DNA of 64,000 nucleotides from Synchiropus splendidus. Its lineage: Eukaryota > Chordata > Actinopteri > Syngnathiformes > Callionymidae. The notes beneath the pieces are model-generated. The model saw only the letters and a program-made list of their open reading frames with translations. It had not been told where the DNA came from and did not search any database. Shown one piece after another: positions 37,461 to 50,194 of the stretch (positions are counted from its first letter, which is position 1; every line of letters begins with the position of its first letter). The DNA is taken from positions 67,926,937 through 67,990,936 of the forward strand of contig NC_071334.1 in assembly GCF_027744825.2 (NCBI RefSeq). Reading direction: 5' to 3'. Position numbers and translations under genes: made by a program.

Positions 37461-38277
37461 GTAGGGCTGTAACTAACGATTATTTTTGTCGCCGACTAAT
37501 CTATTCAGTATTTTTTTCGATTAGTTGACTAATCGCGATTACCTTTGTTACGACGTACTTTGAATTTCTGTTGAACCTAAAGTTGCTTAAATCTTCTCAC
37601 TGTGATACTCCGACACCATACAGTATTAAACAAGTATATTAAAATAATGACACATCATCCAGCTGACAGAGAGCTCCAGTTCTTTAAAACGGCATATAAA
37701 GTATCTGATCGACAATCATCATCAACAACAATCTTATTTGAATAACAATCTAAAACAATGTGTTCAGTGTAGCCCCTTAGTTCAGTTCTGGTTATTATTA
37801 GGAGGTGAGACATTGAGGACACTTCACTACATCACTGTAAAAAAAAAAAACTCAGTGCTAACCAACATGCTAGCAGTTAGCTTGAGGGTGTGTGGTGTCA
37901 CAGACCAAACACAGAACACTCATTCATCATTCCACCATGGTGTCGAAGGGGTTTGCTCATCCTTCAGACACGTTATCTTCGCAAACAAAACAAAGCCACA
38001 CTTCGCCCGTCGCGTCTCGAACTCCTCCACGACTGTGACTGAGGCGGTCAGTCTGAGGTGGTGGCGCGGAGCCTGAGCGATGGGAACCAATGAGAGGAAC
38101 AGAAATGAACATATCTTACTGAGAATGTGATCATTTCTCACTGCAACAACAGTTCTCGCTGCCCATCCTGCGGGCCGTGTGTGTTTACACCAACAGCAAG
38201 GCGACGCATCGACGCACAGAATTTGACGTTGACAATTTTTTGTTGTAGATGACGTCAGCTAATCGTTGCAGCCCTAC
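37461..38277. mobile_element. hAT-like MITE ('TAGGGCTGTAACTAACGATTA')
   Basis: The left end GTAGGGCTGTAACTAACGAT and the inverted right end GTAGGGCTGCAACGATTAGC share the GTAGGGCTGYAAC terminus. The left subterminal part contains the ATTAGTTGACTAATCGCGAT blocks typical of teleost hAT elements. It is about 817 nt with no transposase frame. I could not fix a clear 8-bp target duplication. Confidence 0.85.
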
Positions 38278-38279
38278 TC

Positions 38280-41200
38280 TAAACAACCATCATGAAAACG
38301 TTGAAACATTATCACTCCTGTTCCACACACAAACAGCGAGGTTCATTCCTATAGTTTCACCAGGCAGCAGGACAATACTGTACATGTTATTAATATAACA
38401 AAGTAAATGTAAGGTAACGTCTATAATTTAAAAAATGTTTTCACATCGAACATTGACAGTTGTGACTTTTCCGACTGCAATACGGTTCTACAGTAGATCA
38501 GTGTCTGCCACAGTACAAGAAGAGAAACACAACAGCTTAAAAAAAGGTGCAGTGGAATTCATCAATTGAGTTCAAAAATAAAAAAAGTTTTTCAAAGTGT
38601 CGTGGTCATGTTTGAACACTAACCACAGGGGCTGGGGGAATCCCAACACTCAGCTACGAGGCTGGCAGCTCACACTAGCTGTCAGGCGTGATCATAATCT
38701 GCAGTTGACCGGTGGCTCTCGAGGGGCTGAGGGACGCTTAAGTAGTGCTTCAGACTTGAAGTGTCTGCTTCATACTTGATGATCTAATGGGGTTGAACAG
38801 CTAACAAATGGTGTGCTGTCAGTACGGCTATGCACTTGTGAATTTTTTGCACAATTTGAGGAGGCTGATTGACAAAATAATTATCATATTCATTGTACCC
38901 GTGACGAAGTATCTGTGTAAAATGTCTTTTTTAATTGTTAATGGAGCAAAAGCAGCAGGAGCCAATACCAACAAGCTACTGCAGACCAGATAAATGTTGG
39001 TCATACGTTTCGACCACGGCTGGTTCCATCAATAATTTAAACTTGTTTACCAAATAAAAGCCCATGTTGAGAGACGCCTGTGAAGACAAATGCATTCAAC
39101 ATAACACCCTCTTCTCCTACCCTCCTGTCTGGTCCCCTCGCACCATGAAGCACACAAACATCTGAGAATAGGCAGCACAGAAATGAGTGTTTACAAGTCA
39201 ACATCACACATCCCATTTATTTCCGTCTACCACTGTTGTCATTGGGCAACGCAAAGTTCACCACATCAATCAGAGCAAGGTGAGAAAGGACAAGCATCAA
39301 TTCCCACCACTGTTATTGGAAGACTAGATTTTGTAAAGCAAAAAAATGAGCTAATTAAACAGGGAATTGGAGTGAGGACGACACTGGGTGCTGCATGCAG
39401 AGGACGCATCTGTGGTGGACAACATCGACTGAGAATCAAGGAAGAGATTTAATATGACTCCGCTCATATGTTTTTTAATCTGCCGGGAACCTAAGAAATG
39501 AAAATGGCTGCAGGGTCAGAAAAGGAAGTCAGTATTTTCACCAGGCTGATTTGCTGTTGCGGAGACCAGAGGCGCAGTGAAAACATTTTAAAGTTTCAAG
39601 CTCAAGAGAACAATTGCTCTTTACCTTTATCAACACTTTATTGGCTGATCATGCGCCCAGCAGAGCTCTTCAGTGAGTGTTACTCTCAGGTTATTATCCT
39701 CAACACAACATTCATCAGAGGCATTCAGCATTCTTTTATCATTTCACTCAGAAATATAAAAGTGTCTCAGAGATCTTATTCAGCCGCCATATTGTTTTTT
39801 TAAAAGGTTGTAAACTTATATCAAGATATATTGCATATAGTTTTGTGCAGCTTGGTTCAATGTTTATTTATGTTTGGTACGCAAGTATAGCAGTGTTAGT
39901 AGTCTTGTTTTTGAATGAACACTGAACATTTCATATGAACAAATGAATGCACTCAGAAGCTTCAGAGATGGATCACAAATTCATACAAAGAATTCACTTA
40001 TTAAAGGTCAGAGAAGGCATCAGTATATTTCTGTCTAGGTAGAGTTTTCTTTGACCACTAAGCCTAACACTTATTCAATGTAAGAAGCTAAAACATGGCA
40101 TATATTAGTGGCTGCAACACATGAAATCAATACAAACCTGAGGATAAACTGAAATCTTCAGCTGTAAGAGTTAAAGGTAAACGACAAATGGAGCGTGAAC
40201 AAGTCTTTCCACGCTCAAGGACAGTCTCTTGTTTGTCAATGTATCTACTTTATACTCCGTTAAAACACATTTTCAACGTTCTCAACTCATTTCAGTGACC
40301 GTTAGTTCACTTGTTACACAAAATCAACAAACAAAAAAAACAAAACAAGAACAGCCTACCTGGCTCCAGGTTTAAATTCAGTGGAGAAAAAAAACACAGG
40401 AAAAAAATGACACAGGTGAGAGGTCACAATAATCTGGCGGGTTTTGCCTCTTGCTTGTAAATGATCCAGTAGTGTGAGGTGCGTCCAACAATCACACAAG
40501 ATTTAGAAAATCCTTAGTGGCCACCTCGCTTCAGAGAATAAAACAATAAGTGGTCAGCCAACTGACTTGTCCAACACTGCACTCTTCCTATTTTGCCGTC
40601 CGTGCCGTAATGTCACAGCATGGACTGGATGCGTCGATGAGTCGGGACTGTTAGAGATCACGCAGTTATGTTCGGACATGTTCAGTCATCTAGTTCTAAT
40701 TTTAAATGTCAGAGACATAAAGCTCGGGCAACTGTAACGGAGAGAGAGCCACAGGTGACCACCCTTGCTTGTCCTCATCTCTCCTTGACCAGGTGGTCCG
40801 GCACATTTAGGTGTGAGGGAGCGATACAGCTCACACTGGACAAACGTCCCCTCAGGCGTGCAGCTTTGATCCGTCAGAAGCACTTAAATAGTGGAACTTT
40901 CCAGCTGTAAGTTATCTCCTAAACCCCACTGACACCACTTCTACCACGCCACAAAACAACTCCCGGTTTACCAATTCCGTTTGCACTTCCCTATACCCCT
41001 GTGTCTGATAACAGTGCCTTTCCATTTCCCTTCTCTCTTTCCATTTTCATTGCACTTTTGGCGGTGTAGTATGAGCACACCAATGCAGCAGAGGGCAGTG
41101 CGTATAAAGGTTAAGTCTGTGCTTCTATTAAGGCACGGACGTTCCAGCATCAGTGTCGAGCAAACCACACTGTCATTGGTCGAGTTAGGAAGCTGACATT

Positions 41201-44005
41201 TCATTGCTCCTCTAATCATGTAACAGCGGACGGCGTGTGACTGATGCTCATGCTCTCACAGGGACGGGAAATTACACCACAACGCCTTTTAACTCTGTGA
41301 ACAGTACTGTGCTTAGTTGGAGCTGTAAATCAGTCTTCCACCCTGAAATGCCAGAGTGCACTTCCTGTCCTCAGTCTAACAGCGGAGAGAGTGACTGGCC
41401 TGCGGGGGGGAGGAACATTGTGCGGAGTGGTGGTGGGGCAGATTCGGAGTTGGACACCAGGAACCTTCCCTGAAGATGAACGCGGGCAGTGGTGAGCGTA
41501 GTGTCATACATTCAGCTAGGACCGTTTTCACGAGGAAGCCGTCCAGGGATCCAGCACTTCTTGAAGGAAGGAATGAGGGACACAATAGAATACACACTGT
41601 TGCATCAAGTACATGATCCAGGTCTTCATAGTTATGTGGCTCTACACTGTACAAAACTGAATTGATAGGTTGATCACTCCCTCACCACCTATGTCTTCCA
41701 CAAGCCCCCAGTTTACTTCAAAGTCAGGGGCAGAGAAGCGTAATGATTTTTCCATTTAGAAACAATGGTTGTCAATCTGTCAATTTGCACCGAGGGCATT
41801 TCTGAAGCCGTCTAATACACAGCTGTTCTATTTTTCTGCTTGCTTCAAATGGAGAAGGGAAGGCTGTGGAAAAATGACCTAGAAGTTTCACATTTGACTG
41901 TGAAAGATCAGCAGGAAGACTTGTGCTACGTGTGCGGAGAGACTCTGCGAGACTTTTCTTCATGATGGTAGTGTTAACGTCGCGCACAAAAACACTCAAC
42001 AACAACATTAATAGTCACTGAGGCGTGGTCGTCTGACTTGGATCAGAGCAGGTGAATGACCACCCGATACAGCTCTGCCGATACCGATATTCCCCCGAGC
42101 CCAGACCAGGTATCACATGCATGAATTAGAGAAGGCAACTGGAGGTCAGTGTAAGACCACAGAGGGATGTCACAAAAACAGCAAAAACATGATCCTAAAA
42201 ACAACTGTGCAACTCTGAAGGTGTCACATAAGCATTTGATACTCATTAAATCCAAGGCGGACAAATGTAGAAAGTGAATGGATACAAGACGTCGCTCCAT
42301 TTAATCATCAAAACATCATATACTCGCTTTTGGAACATAAATAAATCCATTCCGACTGACTAGTGATGTCCACGTCTGAAGTCCAACATGAGAGATATTT
42401 GACAAATTTAAGGACAGACACTGCGTTTGCAAATCCAAAACATCGAACGCGCTGTTCGTTCGCATGCTTCGAAGCCTCGCTTAACGGTCTCGCTCTCCTG
42501 TTACGTTTTGTCAGCAAACACCATCGCTCCACTTTATTCTCGTCTACTTTGGGTTACAACTGACACATAACTACCACACGTCCCAGGATTGAAGTAAGGG
42601 AGTGTTTGCTCTGGGTGCATTCTCATACATGCTCACACGCTAAAATGCTACATGTTTTTTCAGCTGAGGCCTCAGACCGCTGCGCTGCGATCTTACTGCA
42701 AACTGTGGAAATGACTTCCTAAGGCAGATCTCTTCCATCTCACCAAAGCACAGGAAATCCATTCCACAGTTTGCAGTGAACTCGCAGAGCAGCTGAGAGT
42801 GAAGACATTTCAGCTGAAATAGTGAAGCTCAGACTCTTGGAACAGTCATCATTTCGTCAATTCCTGATCCATCAAAAACATCTGCATCGGACATAACCCT
42901 CGAACATAGCACAAGAAAAAAAGAGGACCATTCCATTATAAGTCACTGACACTCCACGATTTTATTAGATGACCAGACTTGAATCTGATCAGGGATTTAT
43001 AAACGTGACAGAGGGTATTGTTAATATGACTGTAACTACTATGATCTTAACAAAACTTGTGTGACTGACAACACTCAAACATTGAAGCTAGTCCATAAGA
43101 CATACAGAAACATATTGCTGTGTCATATCACCAATCTATAAAAGTAATCTGGAGTCCAAAATAGCTGCAGATTAAACAATCTCTGTTCCACTCTGGAACA
43201 CTCTCTTTAAATCCATCAGGTATTGCGTGATGGAGTGAAAACAACTGCTTCGCCTCAGGTATGGATTGGAGTCCACCACGGTCGAAAGTGTCTCCACTTC
43301 ACCTCTGTGTTCAGTGGAAATAGACGTTGCAAGATATGGCTGAACAATTAGGACTAGATTTTATTTGTCAATGTTTATGCCAGACATTTTGTCGACAATA
43401 TGATATGATTATGGGTCTTAAACCACTTTTATTCTCAATAAAAACATGATCCAAACGGATGTAGAAAGTTGGATGACTGCCACTGTCTCTGGCTGTCAAT
43501 CAACCGTGAGCAGGAAACGACCTTGGTTGGTTGTTCTTAGCTGAAGGACGAGCACAAAACAGATGTTTGCCACTGCCATAGCTTTACATACAGGACAAGC
43601 AGGGGAGATGGATATCACTAATATAACTTATAAGAGCACAGGAGACTGTCAGTTGCTGTTGCAAAGTGTTTGGAAAAGTGCAGAAGGATTGACGCAGAGT
43701 AAAATGAAGATACTCAGGTTTAATGGTTTCTTTGAGGACGAGGGTCAGATGAGTAGGTGGAGCTCTTTGAAGCCGGCAGGAGGTTTCTAAGGCGACCATG
43801 GTAGATGTTTCTCTCAGATATTTCCAGGAAATGGCCAAAATGTGTCATTCAGTAATGGACGTTTACACAGCGGCAGGAAACCTGTGTTTACTTTAGAAAG
43901 GAGAAGCCTCTTAAAATAAACTAGTGAAACTGTGATTTGGGTGTTTCAGTTTTGGTCTTTGTTATGGGCAAAAAGGAAATAACATAGATAATACTTTATT
44001 GTGAA
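38280..44005. other. No recognisable gene
   Basis: The region is AT-rich with many short random open frames. CTGCCGATACCGATATTCCC (42075-42094) resembles part of a hAT subterminal region. 43331-43420 contains an 'ACAATATGATATGAT' remnant. Neither can be delimited. Confidence 0.55.
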
Positions 44006-44010
44006 ATTAC

Positions 44011-45088
44011 GATTACCGTATTTTCCGGACTACAGAGCGCACCGGAATATTAGCCGCACCCACCAAATCTAAGAAGGAAAATGGATTTTGTTCATACATA
44101 AGCCGCACCAGTCTATAAGCCGCGGGTGCACCGTTGCTGTCTGCGCCACAGAAAATGCATGAGAATCACTTCTAACGATCCTCTAGTACTAGTTTTGAAA
44201 ACGGGGTCCAGTGTCAAGACTCATGAAACAATCTTGCCAATGCTCTGAACTCCAGTCATGAACTCCTCACATCTTATTTACATTTAAAGTGTTCAGAAAG
44301 CGCTGTTTTCACCCTCCAGTAGATCGTCTCTGTTAGCAGAGCTGTGGACACGCGGGTGAAAACAGCGCAATTTGAGGGCTTTAAAGGTAAATAAAACGCC
44401 CGTGATGTCATCAGTTTGATGTGACGAAGCTCACTATTTTTGCCAGCAAAGAGCATGCTCATTAGACTCTAAAAACTCGGGATGCTCCGAGAGACAGGTA
44501 GAGCACTCAGCTGAAGCAGCTGTCCTCTTTCATGAAAGTTCTCACTCTGGACGGTTGCAGAAGTTTCAGATTCAGGTGCTGGACTGCGAACGCTGCATCT
44601 GACACACACAAGACTGCAGCGGATTCGGCCGCGGCTGATTCCGTTCACTTTCATGAGCACCAGAAAACTCTCTGCGCTCCGTCAAGTGCTGGTGTTTTAA
44701 ATATCGTATTGAATTCGTGGCGTTGACGCCTTTTAACGTGCATGTGCTGCAGGATGCAAACTTGACATGACAGACTGAAAAAAGCTTCCGCATTAGACAC
44801 GGCGTTGCCAAGCGAGTGGCGAGTCGGGAGGGAGGAGCGGACGCATCACAAACTGCGGGCGGTGCCTCATCAGAACGGCTGTTGTCACATGTGATCGGAT
44901 TTTGTGACCGGCAATGACACGGCAGTGGTCGGCATTCACAGATCACGAGTTCAGCCTTTCATAATCGGTGGCCGATTGATTGGAATATCCCTGTCAAAAT
45001 CTATATATTAGCCGCATCGTTTTATAAGCCGCAGGGTTCAGACCGCGAGAAAAAAGTAGCGGCTTATAGTCCGGAAAATACGGTAATC
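44011..45088 (+). mobile_element. MITE with perfect 22-nt inverted ends, carrying a nested insertion
   Basis: GATTACCGTATTTTCCGGAC plus TA at the left is matched perfectly by its inverse at 45067-45088. The outer parts share ordered blocks with the element at 9341-9858 (in the opposite orientation): TATTAGCCGCACCCACCAAA, CTAGTTTTGAAAACGGGGTC, GATGTCATCAGTTTGATGTG and GGGTTCAGACCGCGAGAAAA. Relative to that copy, the block between about 44479 and 44993 is extra. Confidence 0.9.
44479..44993. mobile_element. Element nested inside the 44011-45088 MITE (hAT-like)
   Basis: This block of about 515 nt interrupts the host MITE between CTAAAAAC and CTATATATTAGCC, which lie nearly adjacent in the uninterrupted relative at 9341-9858. 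Its ends GGGATGCTCCGA and, inverted, GGGATATTCCAATCAATCGG form an imperfect inverted repeat of the kind seen in hAT elements. Flanks TAAAAACT and TCAAAATC may be a diverged 8-nt target duplication. Part of its interior (44737-44852) recurs at 51989-52101. Confidence 0.65.
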
Positions 45089-45104
45089 AAATGTCGCAAG
45101 ATCG

Positions 45105-45440
45105 ACACACACGCACAGGTTTGTCGGACCATCTTTCTGGGGACCTCTCGCTGGCGTAATGCTGTCCCCAGCCTCTCACCCTCAACATAACCATCCAAAA
45201 CACACTGCTAACCTTAGACTGAGCGACCTATTGTCATTGCACAAAAACATATCACTATATTATGACAACAAAATTTCGGTCTGAGCCTCCAAAACTTAAA
45301 AAAAAAAAAATTAACCTTCACCAGAACCAAACTTAAACTCAATTAAAAGTTATTTTGAAGCCCTCATCCTCAAACTGAGGTGTAACCTTGGGCCACACAA
45401 GGGTGTTTTCCAAAATATTGGAACTCACTCAGATATATAT
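45105..45440 (-). repeat. Dispersed 'GTCCCCAC' repeat, copy 3 (inverted)
   Basis: CACACACGCACAGGTTTGTC, TGGGGACCTCTCGCTGG, CCTCTCACCCTCAACATAAC, ACCAAACTTAAAC and CATCCTCAAACTGAGGT are the inverse of the blocks in copies 1 and 2. It abuts copy 4, which has the same orientation. Confidence 0.75.
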
Positions 45441-45454
45441 GCTTAGACACACAC

Positions 45455-45752
45455 ACACACGACACGTTATGCTTTTGTGTTTTGTGACATTTCATTGCCT
45501 TTCATGCTGTCCCCAATCCCTCATCCACCTCTCACCCTAAACCTGACCATTACAAACACATGACTAACCTTAACCAGGACTCTGAACTAAACTGACACCC
45601 AATTACAATGTCCCACGTATTTCGAAGTCTTCATCCTGAAATCGAGGTTTAACCTCGAGTGGTACAGCCAAATGTCCCCACAATGTCATACGGTCCTCAC
45701 AAGGATAACGTTTTGTCAAAAATCCCCACAAAGCCCAAACACACACACATTT
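45455..45752 (-). repeat. Dispersed 'GTCCCCAC' repeat, copy 4 (inverted)
   Basis: The copy starts with an AC run and contains CATGCTGTCCCCAATCCCTC, CCTCTCACCCTAAACCTGAC, AACCTTAACCAGGACTCTGA, AGTCTTCATCCTGAAATCGA and TCCCCACAATGTCATACGG. It ends in TCCCCACAAAGCCCAAACAC. Confidence 0.8.
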
Positions 45753-45759
45753 ACCTTAC

Positions 45760-48070
45760 CTGTATACTGAGCAAATTCAGAGAGCACGCGCCAGAAGAAA
45801 ACTCAAGGCAGGAAAACAGTTTTTGGTGCTACAGAAAAATGCTGCCTTGCAAGAAAATATTGTCTGTTAGAGGCAGAAATAGTCCATATCTTCCTCTGGC
45901 TCCACTAAAATAAGGAACACAGCAGGACTCGTGAGATAACCAGCTACAAGTACTTTCAAAGCACAAATCTCATGAAAGCGTAGAGGACAGGGATCCCTTT
46001 TCTGCTGTTACTCATGTAAGTGTCGAAACAATTTCCGCACACAAGCGCACACAAGCCTGGCTCTTCTTTATTTGAGAACATATTTCCAGGTTTTTGCGAT
46101 CCAGTCAGATCAGCAAACAGGGATTATAATTCTGTGACTTATTATTATCACTCATTCATAAACATGCTAGGCCTCCCAAGACCTGACGTGACCATCCCAC
46201 TTCTGACACGATGTGCAAGATGGCTAGGTGTAGAACCGGGGTGAGCAAACTGTTCCACAAAGTGCCACATTGGCTGGTGATTTTTGTTCCAACCAATCAA
46301 GAGGATACATTTTCACCAATCAGGTGTCTTACAAAAACCTGCACCACCCCGGCCCTACGGGGACCGGATTGCCCAACCTTGGTGTAGAACTCTGTCCTGT
46401 TAGCGGCGTTACAGACTATGTTCTGTCGGCTTTACCATGGCGTTAAATCTGATAGCGTAGTTGTCAAGAAACTATTTATTTATTTTCTTTATTTTTAAAA
46501 TACATGCATAGCATCCCTCTGCTAACACTTTCATTTTCTTAAATCTTTGTAATTTTCTTTTTTTTTTATTATTCCAGTCCACGTAACCTGACAGAGAGAA
46601 CAGAGCGTACGTAGATCAAGATCGAGATTTTGGCACCCAAGACCAAGTCAATACCAAGACCAACGAGGGGGTGGAGCTTAGACTGAGGTCAAACTGAAAA
46701 CAGAATATTTAAGAAAATCAATAGAAGGCGAAACAAGAGTCAAGACGTTTCTCAAGAAACCATCAATTACATTTGAGTGTTATGTACCGACGAGCCACAT
46801 GGGACAACGTAAAGTCCATTTACAGCCCTGCGTTGTGGCTGCAGGCGCGTGATGGAGCGTTGTCTTAACTACTCCACATCCATCTTTCACTTGGCTGATC
46901 AATTCAATGGCAATCTGTCATTCATGCAAATGTGACTTTAGAAATCCTGGGAAGATTCACTGGAGCATTTTCAATAAGTTTGACTGATACCTGTGCAAAG
47001 AACAGTTTATTCTTAAGCAAAAAATATTAAACAAGCTCAAGAGGGATGACTAGCTTTAGCACAGAGATAAATACAGTTAAGCAGCTTCCTTTCCCAAAAG
47101 AGATCTCTTGTAAAGCAGTGGCAGAGCAGCAAAACATATAAATTACCAGCTGGCAAACAGAGACAATGGACCAAGGATACCAAAATAAAGTCATCTGATT
47201 CTATTAACCACCTCCGAGGACTGTAAAGATCCATCTGGTGGTCTGTCTGCTTGCCAGTTGGTGTGCTTACAGCAAGACAGACTTGGCCGAGTTTCCCTGG
47301 TGGACAGGTCAAACATGGATTTGGAATTGAATATATTCCTAATGTCTCTGGTCAGATATGTATGGAAGCCCAGGTTAAAGAAATAGAGTCACCAAACGGA
47401 AAAAGTAGCTGCAGTCGTAAAATGCTCACTTCTGTTACATAAAAAAATGTTATTATGCTGTGGTTAAATATTGTTATTTATGTTGTTATTGTTATTGTTC
47501 TACCCACATCTACGTGATTAACAAAATCCGGGAGGCAGCCGTGTAGATCCGGTTGTGATCGTCTCATGGAGTCAGTTTTACAACACCGCGATTTGTGGTT
47601 TGCTGTGAAGCTTATATTTTCTGCACCCCCCCGCGCAGCAACAGAGGCTGAAGAGTCTCTTTTGTTCACCATATTTATTTGTTTATCTGACTGGAATGGG
47701 CTTCCATTCAAGAAGAAAAGCCTTATTTTTACAGATTTCCTGAGTGATGATCATAATAACATACAGTATAATGTATAGAACTTCCTTTGTATAGGAAAAG
47801 TACTTTGCATCAAGGTAAGCACAAACACTCACCTTCCAAGGACACAGACTGAGATTGGTTACTAAACAGGAAACAGGGTCCATATGAGCTATTAAAAATA
47901 AGCTAATTATGAATCCATCAAATACGGATCTTTAGAAAATTACACATGCAAATTTTCCTTCATGAACAGAAAGGTGGAGGTTTGCCTTAGAAAGCAGAGG
48001 AATGAAGGTTAGCCGCAGTGAGACAGAATACATGTGTGTGAATGAGAGGGAGCCAAGTGGACAGGCGGAG
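45760..48070. other. No recognisable gene apart from a small MITE
   Basis: The small MITE at 46237-46380 is the only delimited feature. The remainder shows short random open frames. Confidence 0.6.
46237..46380. mobile_element. Small MITE flanked by a perfect 10-nt direct repeat
   Basis: GGTGTAGAAC occurs at 46227-46236 and again at 46381-46390, exactly flanking a 144-nt insert. The insert begins CGGGGTGAGCAAACTG and ends GGATTGCCCAACCTT; the ends are an imperfect inverted repeat (GGGTGAGCAA / AGGTTGGGCAA). Internal sequence (GCCACATTGGCTGGTGATTT, CACCAATCAGGTGTCTTACA) is of a repeat type seen in fish genomes. An 8-nt duplication would fit hAT; the extra two bases could be chance. Confidence 0.8.
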
Positions 48071-48077
48071 TTACAGG

Positions 48078-48706
48078 ATAAAGAAGGAGGAGATAGAGAA
48101 GGTGGGGATTTTAAGGTGGGGATTTTAAGTCAACTGTAATGGGGTGATGGAGAGAGTGAGAAGGAGGTGAAGAAGCGGGTGCAGGCAGGATGGAATAATG
48201 GGAGAAAAGTGTCAGGTGTGACAAAAGGGTGTCGGCAAGGATGAAAGGGAAAGTGTCCCAAAGGGTGGTGAGGCCAGCAATGTTGGATGGTTTGGAAACA
48301 GTGGCACTGAGGAGAAGACAGGAGGCAGAGCTGGAGGTAGCAGAGATGAAGATGCTGAGCTTCTCTCTGGGAGTGAGCAGGATGATGATAGGATCAGAGG
48401 GACAGCACATGTGTTTAGGAGACCAAGTCAGAGAGGCTGGATGGAGATGGTTTGGACATGTACAGAGGAGAGAGAGAGCCAGTACATTGGTAGATGAAGA
48501 TGTTGAGGTTGGAACTGCCAGGCAGAAGGTGGAGAGGAAGGCCACAGAGGAGATTGATGGAGGTGGTGAAGGAGGACATGAGGTTTGTAGGTTTGACAGA
48601 AGAGGAAGCAGAGGACAGATGGAGGAGGATGATCCACTGTGGCCACCTCAGAAGGGAGAAGCCCAAAGCAAAAGAAGAAGAGCAGAAATGTTCTCTATAA
48701 AGTTCT
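48078..48706 (+). mobile_element. RTE-like LINE ORF2 C-terminal fragment with frameshift
   Basis: The frame reads EVKKRVQAGWNN, KGKVSQRVVRPAMLDGLETV, ALRRRQEAELEVAEMKMLSF, SLGVSRM and REAGWRWFGHVQRRERA. After a frameshift near 48480-48500 it continues as MKMLRLELPGRRWRGRPQRR, LMEVVKEDM, and LTEEEAEDRWRRMIHCGHL. This is the VxxGWxxW..GK(V)Y..VVRPAMLYG(x)E..RxxxxELxVAEMKMLRxxxGV..R..WYGHVxRR..GRxxRGRPxxRxMD.VKEDM tail of RTE-like LINE proteins in fish. It is a dead fragment. The minus-strand open frames over it are shadows. Confidence 0.9.
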
Positions 48707-48714
48707 AATACTGT

Positions 48715-50190
48715 ACTCTTCAGAAGCCCGACACAGTCAGGATCAAAACATATTTACATTTCATCCTGCCATCAATATTGTCGATTTGGGAATAAACAAA
48801 ACACGAGTTACCAGAGAAACAATAAATGTTGTGAACATTAGATTTGCCCATAAATCCTCTCAGGGAACCTCAGACCCTGATGATGACAAATCATTTCCTC
48901 AGCCGCCAGTATAAGAGAGAACTAGGGAAGGAATTCACTTGCTCTTTTCCCCTCCTCTCGCCATACATGCCAGTCCGGATCACCTAAACTGATGACAGCT
49001 GCTGATCAATAGTCTACTCATCCTGGTCACGCCTGTTAAGTCAGTTTCCCGCGACTACTGGCGCCCTCTGTGATGAACTATCTGGACGTGTGCAGTGGAC
49101 ACTCGCTGCTGCTTTACTGCAGCGCTGCATCAGTCGCAGGCAGTGACGACGAATCATGTGACCACTTTCATTGGTGACTTGCCTGAAGACTGATGCGTAC
49201 GCTTTCATCGCGCTTCAGAGGAGAATGGCTGGTTTTTACCAGCCCAAAGGTAACAAAAGCTTTGTGCACGGGTCGGGGAGGAAAACAAGTGAAGTGAATC
49301 ACAGGCTGCTAGAAAGATCCTTGAGCAGGTCATTATTGCTGATGAGGAAATTGCCCCAGAAAACTACCTCCATTATCCATTTAGGCATGGCATAACTAAG
49401 TGGGCGGAGAAGACGACTGATTATCGGTGGTTGAGGTGACTCAATTGAAAGAGACATTTCAAGGGACCAGTGAGCAAGTTCACCATCGAAGTGGACAGTT
49501 TTATTTTCTTCTGCTTGACTGAAATCTGAATCACTTGGGTCAGGTCAAGCCGTGCAAACCCGCCGCTCTTTCCCAGTTTCACGCGGCACTTCAACAAATG
49601 AGCCGCGGCGTGGAGCCGTCGGACCGGCTGCGGTTTTGGTCAAGTTGCTGCTGCTGATTGTTTAGACAGGAAATACATTTAAAAAACTCAAAAACTGAAT
49701 CGTGATTAACTTTGAAACATAAACAAAACACCTCGCTGCACATGCACCAGGCCCGTCCATTCAATGGCAACGCGAGTCGCGGTCCTCAGACTTGGACCAT
49801 CATCAGATCCACAATCAACACTTAGTTCCGTGCTTCACTTGTATTTCACGTATTATTCATCGTTGAGCGAGAAAGAGTCAAGATGAGACGCTCCAGTCTG
49901 CAGCATCGCTCAGGCACATAGACCAACTATTGCCTCCATGCAAAACAACAAATAAATAAAATGAATGGTGCGCACATTTGTATCTTGACATTTCGAACAG
50001 GATCACGGTAAAATGCATTTATATTTTAAAAAAATGCACAGGAGACATACGCCGGACGAGAACCAGCACCCTTGTGACACGCAGAGACTGCCACTAAGTC
50101 ACATGACCAGCTGTTCAGGTGAGCCTTACAGCCTTAGATATTAGTAGGATGTGGCTCGTAGCAGCAACGCAGTAAAAAAAAATGTGGCTA
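48715..50190. other. No recognisable gene
   Basis: The stretch contains a somewhat CpG-richer part at 49540-49660. The open frame at 49171-49395 shows no family resemblance. No feature can be delimited. Confidence 0.55.
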
Positions 50191-50194
50191 TTGG

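Noticed and set aside
48111..48666. Minus-strand open frames of 144, 83 and 72 codons
   Set aside because: They are antisense shadows of the RTE-like LINE fragment.
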